The notes: generated by a model not told the origin, from the sequence alone. Positions 19,193-27,828 are shown, counted from the first letter of the stretch. The stretch is DNA of 64,000 nucleotides from Afipia sp. (GCA_017308575.1 JAFKEQ010000003.1:930001-994000), one strand, 5' to 3'. Made by a program: numbers and translations.

Positions 19193-19525
19193 TCAGTTCG
19201 GCAAGGTCACGTCGACTGTCAGGGATGAATACCAGGCCGCGAGGTCGGCGATGTCACCGTCGGAGAGGGGCTTGGCCACGACGTTCATTGTCTCATCCTT
19301 GCGTTCTTCCGAACGGAAGGCCTTGAGTTGCTTCTCCAAATACATGGCGGGTGAGCCTGCAATATTGGGTGCCACCGGCATTTTTGACAGACCATCGATG
19401 CCGTGACAGGCCGCGCACATCTGCGCCTTCTTGCGTCCGGCCTTGGCGTCGGCGGCCTCGGCGGAGGCATAGGAAAGACACAGGGCGCTGACGAGAGCCA
19501 GGCTCGTGACGATGCGGACGATCAT
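19193..19525 (-). CDS. Monoheme c-type cytochrome, exported
   Basis: A 110-residue class I cytochrome c with a signal peptide at about 1-24 and one heme motif, CAACHG, near residue 37. The distal methionine is probably in a segment such as DETMNVVAKPLSD. It is encoded downstream of dehydrogenase paralogue 2 on the minus strand, mirroring the plus-strand module. Sequence around the heme (CAACHGIDGLSKMPVAPNIAG) is like domains of diheme cytochromes c4/c553. Confidence 0.88.
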   Translation of the reverse strand: MIVRIVTSLALVSALCLSYASAEAADAKAGRKKAQMCAACHGIDGLSKMPVAPNIAGSPAMYLEKQLKAFRSEERKDETMNVVAKPLSDGDIADLAAWYSSLTVDVTLPN

Positions 19526-19571
19526 GTCTTCTTTTCCTTGCGCCGCAGTCTGCGGCGAATTTCCGAAACGT

Positions 19572-19606
19572 CCGCCGCGAGACAGGGATGATCTGTCTCG
19601 CGGCGG
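19572..19606 (-). terminator. Hairpin between dehydrogenase paralogue 2 and its cytochrome
   Basis: A perfect 13-base-pair stem, CCGCCGCGAGACA at 19572-19584 with TGTCTCGCGGCGG at 19594-19606, lies 21 bases past the dehydrogenase stop on the minus strand, before the cytochrome. Only a short T stretch follows in that direction. The location matches the hairpin of the plus-strand module at 18536. Confidence 0.65.
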
Positions 19607-19627
19607 GAGGTTGACGCCGTGCGGCGT

Positions 19628-20905
19628 TTATTTGCCGCTATAGGTGATCCGGTAAAGCGCACCGGCAAGGTCGTCGGAGACGAGCATCGAGCCATCCCGC
19701 AGCGTCGCAACGTCAACAGGACGTCCGGTATATTCGCCGTCCGATGTCAGCCATCCCGATGCGAACACTTCGGTCTTGTCGGCGCTGCCATCGGCCTTGA
19801 GCGAGGTGAACATGATCCGCGCCCCGACGGGATCGGTGCGGTTCCATGAGCCATGCTGAGCGGAGAAGATGCCGCCCCGATATTTCGCGGGGAACGACTT
19901 GCCGTTGTAGAAGATCATGCCGAGATCGGCGGCGTGGGCGTCCATTTCGACTTCTGGATAGACCACGTTGGCGGGCGGCGTATCGGCCTTGTACTCGTTG
20001 GTGCGGACTTTGCCGCCGCCGTAATAGGGGAAGCCGAAGTTCTGACCCATCTGGGTCGCACGGTTCAGTTCGCCCGGCGGAATGCCGTCGCCCATGCCGT
20101 CCACCTGGTTATCGGTGAACCAGAGCTGGTGGTTCTTCGGATTGAAGTCCATGCCGACGGAATTGCGAACGCCCGAGGCGTACACCTCGCGGTTCTTGCC
20201 ATCCTGATCCATACGGATGATGCCGCCAATGCCGTACTTCGCGAAACCTTCAAGCTTCTCCTTGGCCGGGACGTTGAACGGCTGTCCGAGCGTGATGTAG
20301 AGCTTGTTGTCCGAACCGATGCGGCAGACGCGCGCGGTGTGGTTGAAGCTTTCGTCCTCCTTCGGAATCAATTCGCCCTGAGGAACGACGGTGCCGACCG
20401 CGATGTCCGGACTTTCATAGAAGAACTCGGCGGCGGGGAAGGCGAGAACGCGGTTCTGCTCGGCGATATACAGAACGCCATCCTTGGAGAAGCAGACGCC
20501 GTTCGGAATCGTGAAGTTCACCGAGGGCGCGAACTCCTTCACCTCTTCGGCATAGCCGACCTTGCCGCGATCCGTCACCGCATAGACCTTGCTCTTGCGG
20601 GTGCCGACGAAGGTCACGACGCCCTGCGGCCCGACAGCGATATGGCGCGCATCGGGGACCAGCGCATAGAGGCTGATCTTGAAGCCGGGCGGCAGCTTGA
20701 TTTTGGCAAGGTTGGCCTTGATCGCATCGACCTTCCGGCCGGTCTGCGGCACGGTCGGAATTTCGGTGATGCCGGTTTTCTGGAAGTTGCCGAGTTTTTC
20801 GAGATTGTTGGTGGCCGGCTGAGCGGAAACCGAGATGGCGGAGGCGCAGAGGAATGCTGCGGTTGCGACAGAATTCAAGGCATGACGTTTGAAAGCGTAA
20901 AACAT
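19628..20905 (-). CDS. Secreted sorbosone-dehydrogenase-family beta-propeller (putative PQQ-dependent dehydrogenase), paralogue 2
   Basis: A 425-residue exported protein starting MFYAFKRHALNSVATAAFLC with signal peptide to about residue 29 (SVSAQ). The propeller has IKLPPGFKISLYALVPDARH, FTIPNGVCFSKDGVLYIAEQ, ASGVRNSVGMDFNPKNHQLW and GRPVDVATLRDGSMLVSDD, clearly homologous to paralogue 1, but without the long Ala/Pro linker. I chose the ATG at 20905, preceded by GGGAGAAG; the frame is open 33 codons further. Followed by a monoheme cytochrome gene. Periplasmic PQQ-dependent oxidation of a sugar, aldehyde or alcohol is inferred from family and from the nearby pqq operon. Confidence 0.85.
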   Translation of the reverse strand: MFYAFKRHALNSVATAAFLCASAISVSAQPATNNLEKLGNFQKTGITEIPTVPQTGRKVDAIKANLAKIKLPPGFKISLYALVPDARHIAVGPQGVVTFVGTRKSKVYAVTDRGKVGYAEEVKEFAPSVNFTIPNGVCFSKDGVLYIAEQNRVLAFPAAEFFYESPDIAVGTVVPQGELIPKEDESFNHTARVCRIGSDNKLYITLGQPFNVPAKEKLEGFAKYGIGGIIRMDQDGKNREVYASGVRNSVGMDFNPKNHQLWFTDNQVDGMGDGIPPGELNRATQMGQNFGFPYYGGGKVRTNEYKADTPPANVVYPEVEMDAHAADLGMIFYNGKSFPAKYRGGIFSAQHGSWNRTDPVGARIMFTSLKADGSADKTEVFASGWLTSDGEYTGRPVDVATLRDGSMLVSDDLAGALYRITYSGK

Positions 20906-21064
20906 AATCTTACTTCTCCCGGGAGGTTCGATTTCTTGACGTTTTACGAAACGAGAGCCTATCGCAGGTTTGCGACGATGCAAGACGATCCGCCAGTAAA
21001 TCATTCTGGCGGCGCAACATCGGGAATTGTTGCAATTGTATTTGTCGAAGGCGGTACGCGACGA

Positions 21065-21694
21065 TCAGTGCTCGTGCGCTGCAAGGCGATCCGCTTCGGC
21101 AAGATCATCCAACGTATTCGCATTAAAGAATGGATCGATCGGTGACGTTGGCCATTCGACGGTTGCGATCTTGTAGGTTGCAGCCCAGCGGCCGACGCTG
21201 CGCTGATTTTCCGTTACAAGCGCATGATGCATCGCGCCGCGCAGACCGGTATGCCATAGCGCGATGACGTGGTGCGCCTGACCGCCCGATGCTGCAACGG
21301 CGATCTCGGCGTTGGTTTCGATCCGCGCATGATGCAGCCGCGCGACCAGATCGCGGGGCAGGAAGGGCGTATCGGCGGCGGCGCTGAGCATCCACTCAAT
21401 GTTTGGCCTGTGAGCGGCGATCCATTCGAGCCCTGACAGGATACCGGCGAGCGGTCCGGCGAAGCCCGCGACGGTATCGGCGATCACCGGCAGCTCGGAA
21501 GCGGCAAAGCGCGCGGGATCGCCGTTCGCGTTCAGGATCAGGCCGTCGCATTGAGGGGCGAGGCGCTCGATCACGCGCTCCAGAATAGGACGTCCGCCGA
21601 CGCTCCGCATCGGCTTGTCGCCGCCGCCCATACGCTGCGCAAGCCCGCCCGCGAGCAGGAGACCGAATGTCGCAGGATAGGAACTGACCGTCAT
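21065..21694 (-). CDS. mobA: Molybdenum cofactor guanylyltransferase MobA
   Basis: A 209-residue nucleotidyltransferase that joins GMP to molybdopterin to make MGD. The N-terminal signature [19 protein letters not shown] binds GTP, and [17 protein letters not shown] and [11 protein letters not shown] are typical of the family. The ATG at 21694 gives the family length; the reading frame continues upstream without support. Divergent from mobB. The product is needed by bis-MGD enzymes such as the formate dehydrogenase at the start of this window. Confidence 0.93.
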   Translation of the reverse strand: MTVSSYPATFGLLLAGGLAQRMGGGDKPMRSVGGRPILERVIERLAPQCDGLILNANGDPARFAASELPVIADTVAGFAGPLAGILSGLEWIAAHRPNIEWMLSAAADTPFLPRDLVARLHHARIETNAEIAVAASGGQAHHVIALWHTGLRGAMHHALVTENQRSVGRWAATYKIATVEWPTSPIDPFFNANTLDDLAEADRLAAHEH

Positions 21695-21806
21695 ATCTGA
21701 TCGCAGGCAAGAGGTTGTATGGCCGAACAATTCGGTCGCGCGAAGCATTCTATATGATATTGCACAACTGACATAATTACCCGGACATGCCGGGCCGGAG
21801 AACGGA

Positions 21807-22334
21807 ATGAAGGTAATCGGACTGGCGGGATGGAGCGGCGCGGGGAAGACCACGTTGCTGACTCGCCTCATTCCTTATCTCGTGGCGGCAGGCAAACGGG
21901 TTTCGACCATCAAGCACGCGCATCATAATTTCGATGTCGATACGCCGGGGAAGGATTCCTGGGAGCATCGGCAAGCGGGAGCATTCGAGGTGCTGGTGTC
22001 GTCCGGCCGCCGCTGGGCCCTGATGCATGAACTGCGCGAGGAGGCTGAGCCGTCGATGTGGGATCTGCTGGCCAAACTCTCGGCGGTCGATCTCGTGATC
22101 GTCGAAGGCTTCAAGTCCGGCCATCATCCGAAGATCGAGGTATTTCGTGCCGCCAACGGAAAAAGCCTGCTGCATCCGGGTGACCCGGACATTGCCGGGC
22201 TTGCCACCGATACGGAAATCGAGACGCGGCTGCCGTCCGCGCATCTTAACGATATTCCCGCCATCGCAGCCATGGTGCAGCGGCTGGCAATTGATGTCGC
22301 CAGCCCGACGGCGCGCGAAACGGTGAGCGGTTGA
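21807..22334 (+). CDS. mobB: Molybdopterin-guanine dinucleotide biosynthesis GTPase MobB
   Basis: A 175-residue P-loop protein with Walker A at residues 8-16 (GWSGAGKTT), [18 protein letters not shown] and [18 protein letters not shown], all MobB signatures. It assists MobA in MGD formation. The gene starts 112 bases from the divergent mobA and its stop overlaps the start of the TusA-like gene, so the two are translationally coupled. Confidence 0.94.
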   Translation: MKVIGLAGWSGAGKTTLLTRLIPYLVAAGKRVSTIKHAHHNFDVDTPGKDSWEHRQAGAFEVLVSSGRRWALMHELREEAEPSMWDLLAKLSAVDLVIVEGFKSGHHPKIEVFRAANGKSLLHPGDPDIAGLATDTEIETRLPSAHLNDIPAIAAMVQRLAIDVASPTARETVSG

Positions 22335-22570
22335 TGATGGAGAAGCTTGATCTCATCGGCCTGAAGTGTCCGCTGCCCGTCATCAGGACGCGCAAGGCGC
22401 TGCGATCCATGACGCCGGGACAACGGATCGAGGTCCATTGCACCGATCCGCTTTCGGTCATCGATATTCCCAATCTCATTCGCGAGACCGGCGATTATGT
22501 GGAGATTGCCGAGCGGACCGACGCGCGCATCGTGTTCGTCGTCGAAAAATCCGGTGCGGCGGCTGAATAA
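22334..22570 (+). CDS. TusA/SirA/YedF-family sulfur carrier
   Basis: A 78-residue protein with the CPxP motif (GLKCPLPVIRTRKAL, Cys near residue 12) that carries persulfide sulfur in TusA-family proteins. It overlaps the mobB stop by one base; an upstream TTG at 22331 and a second ATG at 22337 are alternatives. Coupling to mobB suggests that it supplies sulfur to molybdenum cofactor synthesis or to FdhD-dependent sulfuration, rather than to tRNA thiolation. That partner choice is inferred. Confidence 0.88.
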   Translation: MMEKLDLIGLKCPLPVIRTRKALRSMTPGQRIEVHCTDPLSVIDIPNLIRETGDYVEIAERTDARIVFVVEKSGAAAE

Positions 22571-22581
22571 AGCCCTCGTTC

Positions 22582-23004
22582 TCAGACGTTGCCGGCGGCG
22601 GATGCGGGAGCACCCACCACTTCGCCATCTTCCTTGACGAAAGAGGTGACCGGATTGTCCAGCAGCTCCAGCACTTGTTCCGACGGTCGGCACATGCGGG
22701 TGCCTTTCGGCGTTTCCACAATGGGGCGATTGATCAGGATCGGATGCGCGACCATCGCATCCAGCAACTGATCCTCGGTGAGGGACGGATCGGAGAGGCC
22801 CAACTCGGCGTAAGGCGTGCCCTTTTCGCGCAGGAGCGCGCGCACCGGCATGTCCATGGCGCGGGCGAGATCGTGCAGCCTCGCGCGATCCGGCGGCGTT
22901 TTCAGATATTCGATGACGACGGGCTCTTCGCCGCTCTGCCGGATCATGGCGAGCGTGTTGCGCGAAGTGCCGCAGGCGGGATTGTGATAGATCGTGACGG
23001 TCAT
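22582..23004 (-). CDS. arsC: Arsenate reductase, glutaredoxin type (ArsC family)
   Basis: A 140-residue thioredoxin-fold protein with active-site Cys11 in HNPACGTSRNTL and the conserved arginines in NRPIVETPKGTRMCRPSE, matching ArsC that reduces arsenate with glutathione and glutaredoxin. No arsR or arsB neighbours are present. The start overlaps the stop of the tetronate aldolase gene by four bases, an unexpected partner. The related YffB/Spx proteins are less likely because the ETP-R region is ArsC-like. Confidence 0.9.
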   Translation of the reverse strand: MTVTIYHNPACGTSRNTLAMIRQSGEEPVVIEYLKTPPDRARLHDLARAMDMPVRALLREKGTPYAELGLSDPSLTEDQLLDAMVAHPILINRPIVETPKGTRMCRPSEQVLELLDNPVTSFVKEDGEVVGAPASAAGNV

Positions 23005-23657
23005 GCCGAGGAATCCGGAAGCGCAAGGCCAAAGGTGGAAGATAGATCGGCAACCTGTTCGGGAGTGAGCGTGCGGGGATTCATGCCACGCATCATCAGA
23101 TAGAGTTTTGCCGTCTCTTCCAGCTCTTCCATCGCAAACACGGCAGCTTCAATGGTATCGCCGGAGACCACCGGCCCGTGATTGGACAGCAGCACGCAGG
23201 AATACTGACCCGCGAGGCCACGGATGGCATCCGCGACTGCGGCATCGCCGGGCCGGTAATAGGGGACGAGCGCCGTCGCACCGCAGCGCATCACATAGTA
23301 AGGTGTCAATGGCGGCAGCGCGGCGCGGGGATTGATCTCCGGCAGCATCGACAGGGCAACGCAATGGGCGCAATGCAGATGCACGATTGCCCGCGCGCTA
23401 CGCCTGGTTTCGTAAAGTGCGGCGTGGAGCGGGATTTCCTTGGTCGGTGGATCGCCCGACTTGAGGTTGCCGGAGGCATCCAGCTTCGAAATCTGCGCCG
23501 GATCGAGAAAGCCCAGCGAGGCATTGGTCGGCGTGACCAGCCAGCCGCCGCTGTCGAGGCGAACGCTGATATTTCCGGACGAGCCCGGCGTCAGGCCGCG
23601 CTCGAACAATGAGCGCCCAAACAGGCAAATCTGCTCGCGAAGCCTGGATTCGATCAT
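23001..23657 (-). CDS. otnC: Class II aldolase, 3-oxo-tetronate 4-phosphate decarboxylase type
   Basis: A 218-residue class II aldolase/adducin-family enzyme with GLTPGSSGNISVR, PLHAALYETR, the zinc-ligand pair in VHLHCAHCVALS and NHGPVVSGD. In OtnC the reaction is decarboxylation of 3-oxo-tetronate 4-phosphate to dihydroxyacetone phosphate. The ATG at 23657 is chosen over the longer frame because it starts the conserved domain. The assignment is supported by ltnD, otnI and otnK encoded divergently 140 bases away. Confidence 0.9.
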   Translation of the reverse strand: MIESRLREQICLFGRSLFERGLTPGSSGNISVRLDSGGWLVTPTNASLGFLDPAQISKLDASGNLKSGDPPTKEIPLHAALYETRRSARAIVHLHCAHCVALSMLPEINPRAALPPLTPYYVMRCGATALVPYYRPGDAAVADAIRGLAGQYSCVLLSNHGPVVSGDTIEAAVFAMEELEETAKLYLMMRGMNPRTLTPEQVADLSSTFGLALPDSSA

Positions 23658-23798
23658 TCGGTTATCCTTTTCGCACCGCTTTTCCCATGGTTTCGGCGAC
23701 GGCTCAAACGTCATTTTGGGCATGCGGCGAGGCATGCTAACACACAGTCAATTGTCCGCCGTCCAATGCGCGGGCACATGACAAAAACGGGGAAATGC

Positions 23799-24698
23799 AT
23801 GCCTGCCGGACGTATAGGAGTGATTGGTCTCGGGTCGATGGGATTCGGGATGGCGCTCTCGCTCAAACGGGCGGGATTCGATGTGGCGGGCTGTGACGTG
23901 TCCGCCGAGACGGTCGCCAAGTGGGTGGCAGAGGGCGGGCGGGGTGCGGCGAGCCCGGCGGAAGCGGCCAGGGATGCGGACGCGGTCGTCAGCGTTGTGG
24001 TCAACGCGGCACAGACGGAGACGATCCTGTTCGGCGAGAACGGTGTTGCCGAAACCCTGCCGAAGGATTCCGTTTTCATTTCATCCGCCACCATGGACCC
24101 TGACATCGCACGGCGTCTGTGCAAGCAGCTTGAGGCCACCGGCCGGCACTATCTCGACGCGCCGATCAGTGGCGGCGCCCAGCGCGCGGCACAGGGTGAG
24201 TTGACGGTGCTTGCGTCCGGCAGCAAGGCGGCGTTCGCCAAAGCGAGGCCCGCGCTCGATGCCATGGCGGCCAAGCTCTATGAACTGGGCGACGAGGCCG
24301 GGCAGGGCGCGGCATTCAAGATGATCAATCAGCTTCTGGCCGGTGTGCATATCGCCGCCGCCAGCGAAGCGATCGCTTTTGCGGCGAAGCAGGGCCTCGA
24401 CATCAGGAAAGTCTACGAGGTGATTACCGCGTCTGCAGGCAATTCGTGGATGTTCGAGAACCGCGTGCCGCATGTGCTGGATGGCGATTACACCCCGCGC
24501 AGCGCGGTTGATATTTTCGTGAAAGATCTCGGCATCATTCAGGACATGGCGCGGACCGCGAAATTTCCGGTGCCGGTCTCCGCGGCTGCATTGCAGATGT
24601 TTTTGATGACATCGGCCGCGGGCATGGGACGCGACGACGACGCGTCAGTCGCCCGGATATATGCACAGGTCACCGGCACCAGGCTGCCGGGCCAATAA
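23799..24698 (+). CDS. ltnD: L-threonate/tetronate dehydrogenase (beta-hydroxyacid dehydrogenase family)
   Basis: A 299-residue NAD-dependent dehydrogenase. It has the Rossmann motif GVIGLGSMGFGMALSL, substrate motif DAPISGGAQRAAQGELTV and catalytic Lys in GQGAAFKMINQLLAG. LtnD oxidises L-threonate to 2-oxo-tetronate at the first step of tetronate catabolism. GGGGA lies about five bases before the ATG at 23799; ATGs at 23766 and 23778 are in frame and possible. First gene of a set with otnI and otnK. It is paralogous to mmsB at 39960 in this window. Confidence 0.9.
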   Translation: MPAGRIGVIGLGSMGFGMALSLKRAGFDVAGCDVSAETVAKWVAEGGRGAASPAEAARDADAVVSVVVNAAQTETILFGENGVAETLPKDSVFISSATMDPDIARRLCKQLEATGRHYLDAPISGGAQRAAQGELTVLASGSKAAFAKARPALDAMAAKLYELGDEAGQGAAFKMINQLLAGVHIAAASEAIAFAAKQGLDIRKVYEVITASAGNSWMFENRVPHVLDGDYTPRSAVDIFVKDLGIIQDMARTAKFPVPVSAAALQMFLMTSAAGMGRDDDASVARIYAQVTGTRLPGQ

Positions 24699-24733
24699 AT
24701 TTTCAGCAAACAACAAGAAACAGGACAGGTCCG

Positions 24734-25525
24734 ATGCCTCGCTTTGCTGCAAATCTCAGCATGATGTTCAATGAAGTGCCGTTCCTCGATCGCTTCGACG
24801 CGGCAGCGAAGGCAGGCTTCACGGCGGTGGAGTTTCTGTTTCCGTATGATTTTCCGGCGAAAGAGGTCGGCGAGCGGCTTCATCGCGCCGGTCTGACACA
24901 GGCGCTGTTCAATCTGTATCCCGGTGACTGGAACAAGGGCGAACGCGGCTTTGCCGCGTTGCCGGATCGCTTTGCCGATGTGCAGGCCAGTGTGACGCAG
25001 GCACTGCCTTATGCAAAAGCGACCGGCGTCAAACGCCTGCATCTGATGGCGGGGATCGCCAACCGCAGGGATCCGAAGGCTGTTGAATCATTTCGTCGTG
25101 GCGTGGCATGGACCGCCGAGGCGCTGGGCAAGGAAGGCCTCGATCTTGTCATCGAGCCGATCAATCCGCGCGATGTGCCGGGCTATTTTCTCAACGATTT
25201 CGATTTCGCGGCCGGCGTCATTGATGATCTGAAATTGCCGAACCTAAAACTGCAGTTCGACATTTATCACCGGCAGATCGTCCACGGCGACGTGACCGTG
25301 GCGCTGCGCAAAATGATGCCGATGATCGGCCATATCCAGATCGCCAGCGTGCCGTCTCGCAACGAGCCTGCGGGCGAGGAGCTGAACTATCCGTTCCTGT
25401 TCGATGAACTGGACCGGCTGGGTTATGACGGCTTTGTCGGCTGCGAGTACCGGCCGAAGGGCAATACGGTCGATGGTCTCGGCTGGTTCGCACCTTATGC
25501 CGCAAAAGCAGGAGTACGCGCGTGA
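24734..25525 (+). CDS. otnI: 2-oxo-tetronate isomerase
   Basis: A 263-residue xylose-isomerase-like TIM barrel of the hydroxypyruvate isomerase family, with MPRFAANLSMMFNEVPFLDR, VEFLFPYDFPA, NRRDPKAVESFRRG-type helix and EPINPRDVPGYFLN. Metal-ligand Glu and His appear in DIYHRQIVHGD and GCEYRPKG. OtnI converts 2-oxo-tetronate to 3-oxo-tetronate. ACAGGACAGG precedes the start; the stop overlaps the otnK GTG by four bases. Confidence 0.91.
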   Translation: MPRFAANLSMMFNEVPFLDRFDAAAKAGFTAVEFLFPYDFPAKEVGERLHRAGLTQALFNLYPGDWNKGERGFAALPDRFADVQASVTQALPYAKATGVKRLHLMAGIANRRDPKAVESFRRGVAWTAEALGKEGLDLVIEPINPRDVPGYFLNDFDFAAGVIDDLKLPNLKLQFDIYHRQIVHGDVTVALRKMMPMIGHIQIASVPSRNEPAGEELNYPFLFDELDRLGYDGFVGCEYRPKGNTVDGLGWFAPYAAKAGVRA

Positions 25526-26796
25526 AGCTGGCGCTCGGCTGCATTGCGGACGACTACACCGGCGCGTCCGATCTTGCCAACATGCTCACCCGCTGCGGGC
25601 TGCGCACCGTGCAGACCATCGGCGTGCCGGCTGACGCGCTCAAACTTCCCGACGTGGATGCGGTGGTGGTGTCGCTCAAGAGCCGCTCCATTGAAGCTTC
25701 GAAGGCTGTAGCGCGCTCGCGCGAGGCGGATAAATGGCTGCGGGCACGCGGCGCGTCGCACGTGCTGTTTAAGATCTGCTCGACATTCGATTCCACCGAC
25801 GCTGGAAATATCGGCCCCGTGATGGATGCGTTGCGCGCCGACTCGGGTGACGGCATCGTGCTGGTTACGCCGGCGTTCCCCGGAACAGGCCGCACGGTTT
25901 ATCAGGGCAATCTGTTTGTCGGCAGCGTGCCGCTGAACGAAAGTCCGCTGAAGGACCATCCGCTTAATCCGATGCACGATTCCAATCTGATGCGTGTCCT
26001 GGCGCGGCAGAGCAAAGCGAACGTCGGATTGGTCGATCTCGCCACCGTTGCGAAAGGCGCGGATGCAATTCGTGCACGTCTTGCTGAGCTTGCGCGGCAG
26101 GGCATCGGCGCGGCCGTGATCGACTCGGTGTTCGATCCCGAGCTTGAAACCATCGGCCGGGTTGCACTCGACCAAGGTTTGTCAGTCGGCGCATCCGGCA
26201 TGGGGCTTGGCCTTGCACGCGGGCTTGTTGCGTCAGGCCGCGTGAAAGCCGCGTCAACCGGAAGCGATCAGGCCACCATCGACGGGCCGGTCGCCTGTCT
26301 CGCAGGAAGCTGTTCGCAGGCGACGCTGGGGCAGATCGCGCAGGCGGAAAAATCCATGCCGGTGCTGCATCTCGATGCGGAGAAGGTTGTCTCCGGCGGA
26401 GGTGAAGCAGAGCGCGCGCTCGGCTGGGCGCGCGAGCACCTTGCCAAGGGACCCGTATTGATTGCGAGCAGTTCGACGCCCGAGCAGGTGTCGGCACTTC
26501 AGGCGAGGCACGGCCGCGACGCCGCAGGGCGCGCCATCGAGCAGACAATGGCGGCGATCAGCGAAGGGCTTGTCGCGGCGGGCGTGCGCCGTCTGGTGGT
26601 GGCGGGCGGTGAGACATCGGGTGCGGTGGTCGATCGTCTCGGTATTCCGGCATTTCTGGTCGGCCCGGAGATCGCTGCAGGCGTGCCGGTGCTTCGCTGC
26701 GTCGGCTGGGACAAGGGTGATGCCGTACTTGCATTGAAGTCCGGCAATTTCGGCGGCCCGGATTTCTTCAACGACGCCATCCGCCTGATGCCATGA
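25522..26796 (+). CDS. otnK: 3-oxo-tetronate kinase
   Basis: A 424-residue four-carbon acid sugar kinase (formerly DUF1537 family). The N-terminal substrate domain has CIADDYTGASDLANMLT and the C-terminal nucleotide domain has VVAGGETSGAVVDRLG and the final LALKSGNFGGPDFF. It phosphorylates 3-oxo-tetronate to the substrate of OtnC. A GTG start overlapping the otnI stop (GTGA) indicates coupled translation. Last gene of the ltnD-otnI-otnK unit. Confidence 0.93.
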   Translation: MKLALGCIADDYTGASDLANMLTRCGLRTVQTIGVPADALKLPDVDAVVVSLKSRSIEASKAVARSREADKWLRARGASHVLFKICSTFDSTDAGNIGPVMDALRADSGDGIVLVTPAFPGTGRTVYQGNLFVGSVPLNESPLKDHPLNPMHDSNLMRVLARQSKANVGLVDLATVAKGADAIRARLAELARQGIGAAVIDSVFDPELETIGRVALDQGLSVGASGMGLGLARGLVASGRVKAASTGSDQATIDGPVACLAGSCSQATLGQIAQAEKSMPVLHLDAEKVVSGGGEAERALGWAREHLAKGPVLIASSSTPEQVSALQARHGRDAAGRAIEQTMAAISEGLVAAGVRRLVVAGGETSGAVVDRLGIPAFLVGPEIAAGVPVLRCVGWDKGDAVLALKSGNFGGPDFFNDAIRLMP

Positions 26797-26811
26797 GAGT
26801 GTAAGGGTAAA

Positions 26812-27384
26812 TCAGCCCTTGTGGCTGCCGTCGGCGCAGAACGATGCTCGGATATTGCAATCCGACGGACTACGCCCTTCGTTGCGGCAGCGGGCGGAGG
26901 CTCCGTCAATGGCCTGTCCGAGGGTTGGGCCTTCTGCGGTAAATGCGCCCCAGTAGCGCGTCCGCTTGATGCGCGCCGTATAGAACGACATTGCGCCGCA
27001 TTTGGTGGTGGAGGCGACCTTGCAGTCGCGGCCGCCGTTGTTCACGCAGAGCGCAAGCGCACGGGCTTCCGCCTCGTCGCGCGTCGCCTTTTGCCAGACT
27101 GCTCCCCACGCGCCGCGCGCTGCAAAGCCGATGGCGGCCCATTGCTCGGCGGGAGCTGCGGCCATCTTCTGCTTGAGCGAGTCGAGACGTATCTTCGCTA
27201 GCGGCGCGAAGGTGCCGCTCGGAAACTTCTCGAGGTAAGCCGATATCTCGGCGGGATTGCGCGAATCCTTCACCGAGTTCCAGAAGGTGATTTCGGCGCT
27301 GATCTCGGATTGGGCATGCGCCGGCGGAGAATGCAGAAGCAGAGCCGCTGCAACCGTCAGCGCGCAACCAATCTTCCGAAACAT
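26812..27384 (-). CDS. Exported protein with DUF4189 domain
   Basis: A 190-residue secreted protein. The signal peptide runs to about residue 25 (PPAHAQ). A helical segment EITFWNSVKDSRNPAEIS with AYLEKFPSGTF follows, a repeat usually seen as a linker in rhizobial caspase-like and peptidoglycan-binding proteins. The C-terminal half matches the DUF4189 pattern: WAAIGFAARGAWGAVW, ALCVNNGGRDCKVAS, then spaced cysteines to the end. Six cysteines suggest disulfides in the periplasm. The start at 27384 was chosen because it begins the signal peptide. Function unknown; its stop is 15 bases from the otnK stop. Confidence 0.82.
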   Translation of the reverse strand: MFRKIGCALTVAAALLLHSPPAHAQSEISAEITFWNSVKDSRNPAEISAYLEKFPSGTFAPLAKIRLDSLKQKMAAAPAEQWAAIGFAARGAWGAVWQKATRDEAEARALALCVNNGGRDCKVASTTKCGAMSFYTARIKRTRYWGAFTAEGPTLGQAIDGASARCRNEGRSPSDCNIRASFCADGSHKG

Positions 27385-27510
27385 TCCAAGCCCCGTTCGC
27401 TTTTGCGCGAAGAGTAAGAGCCTCGTTCGGGGTTGTCGAGCGGACGCCATACGGTTTGCGTGGAAAACACGGCAAGGCCTGCTGCAAATATCAGGCGCCC
27501 ACTCTGATCC

Positions 27511-27744
27511 TCAACGCTTCGCCTTCTTGGCCTTCTTTTTCTTGGCAGCCTTCTTGGCTGCCTTTTTCTTCTTGGGAGGGACCTTCTTTCCTTCCTTGCG
27601 CGCTTCCGAAAGACCGATGGCGATCGCCTGTTTGCGGCTCGTCACCTTCTTGCCGGACCGTCCACTTTTCAGCGTGCCTTTCTTGCGCTTGTGCATTGCA
27701 CGCTTGACCTTCTTGGCCGATCCCTTGGAATATTTTCGCGCCAT
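27511..27744 (-). CDS. Lysine-rich basic protein, DUF6496 type
   Basis: A 77-residue protein with more than one third lysine. The first part, MARKYSKGSAKKVKRAMHK followed by KKVTSRKQAIAIGLSEARKEG, is the conserved DUF6496 block. The C-terminal 24 residues are a PKKKKAAKKAAKKKK tail like that of histone H1-like bacterial proteins. The charge suggests nucleic-acid binding, which is inference. It stands alone, with about 125 bases on one side and 85 on the other. Confidence 0.8.
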   Translation of the reverse strand: MARKYSKGSAKKVKRAMHKRKKGTLKSGRSGKKVTSRKQAIAIGLSEARKEGKKVPPKKKKAAKKAAKKKKAKKAKR

Positions 27745-27828
27745 GACGCTCTCCGCTGACCGTGATCGAATGCGGATTAACTGTTCGGAATATCGATATG
27801 TTCCGCGAGTGGATCGCGGTGGCGCTCG

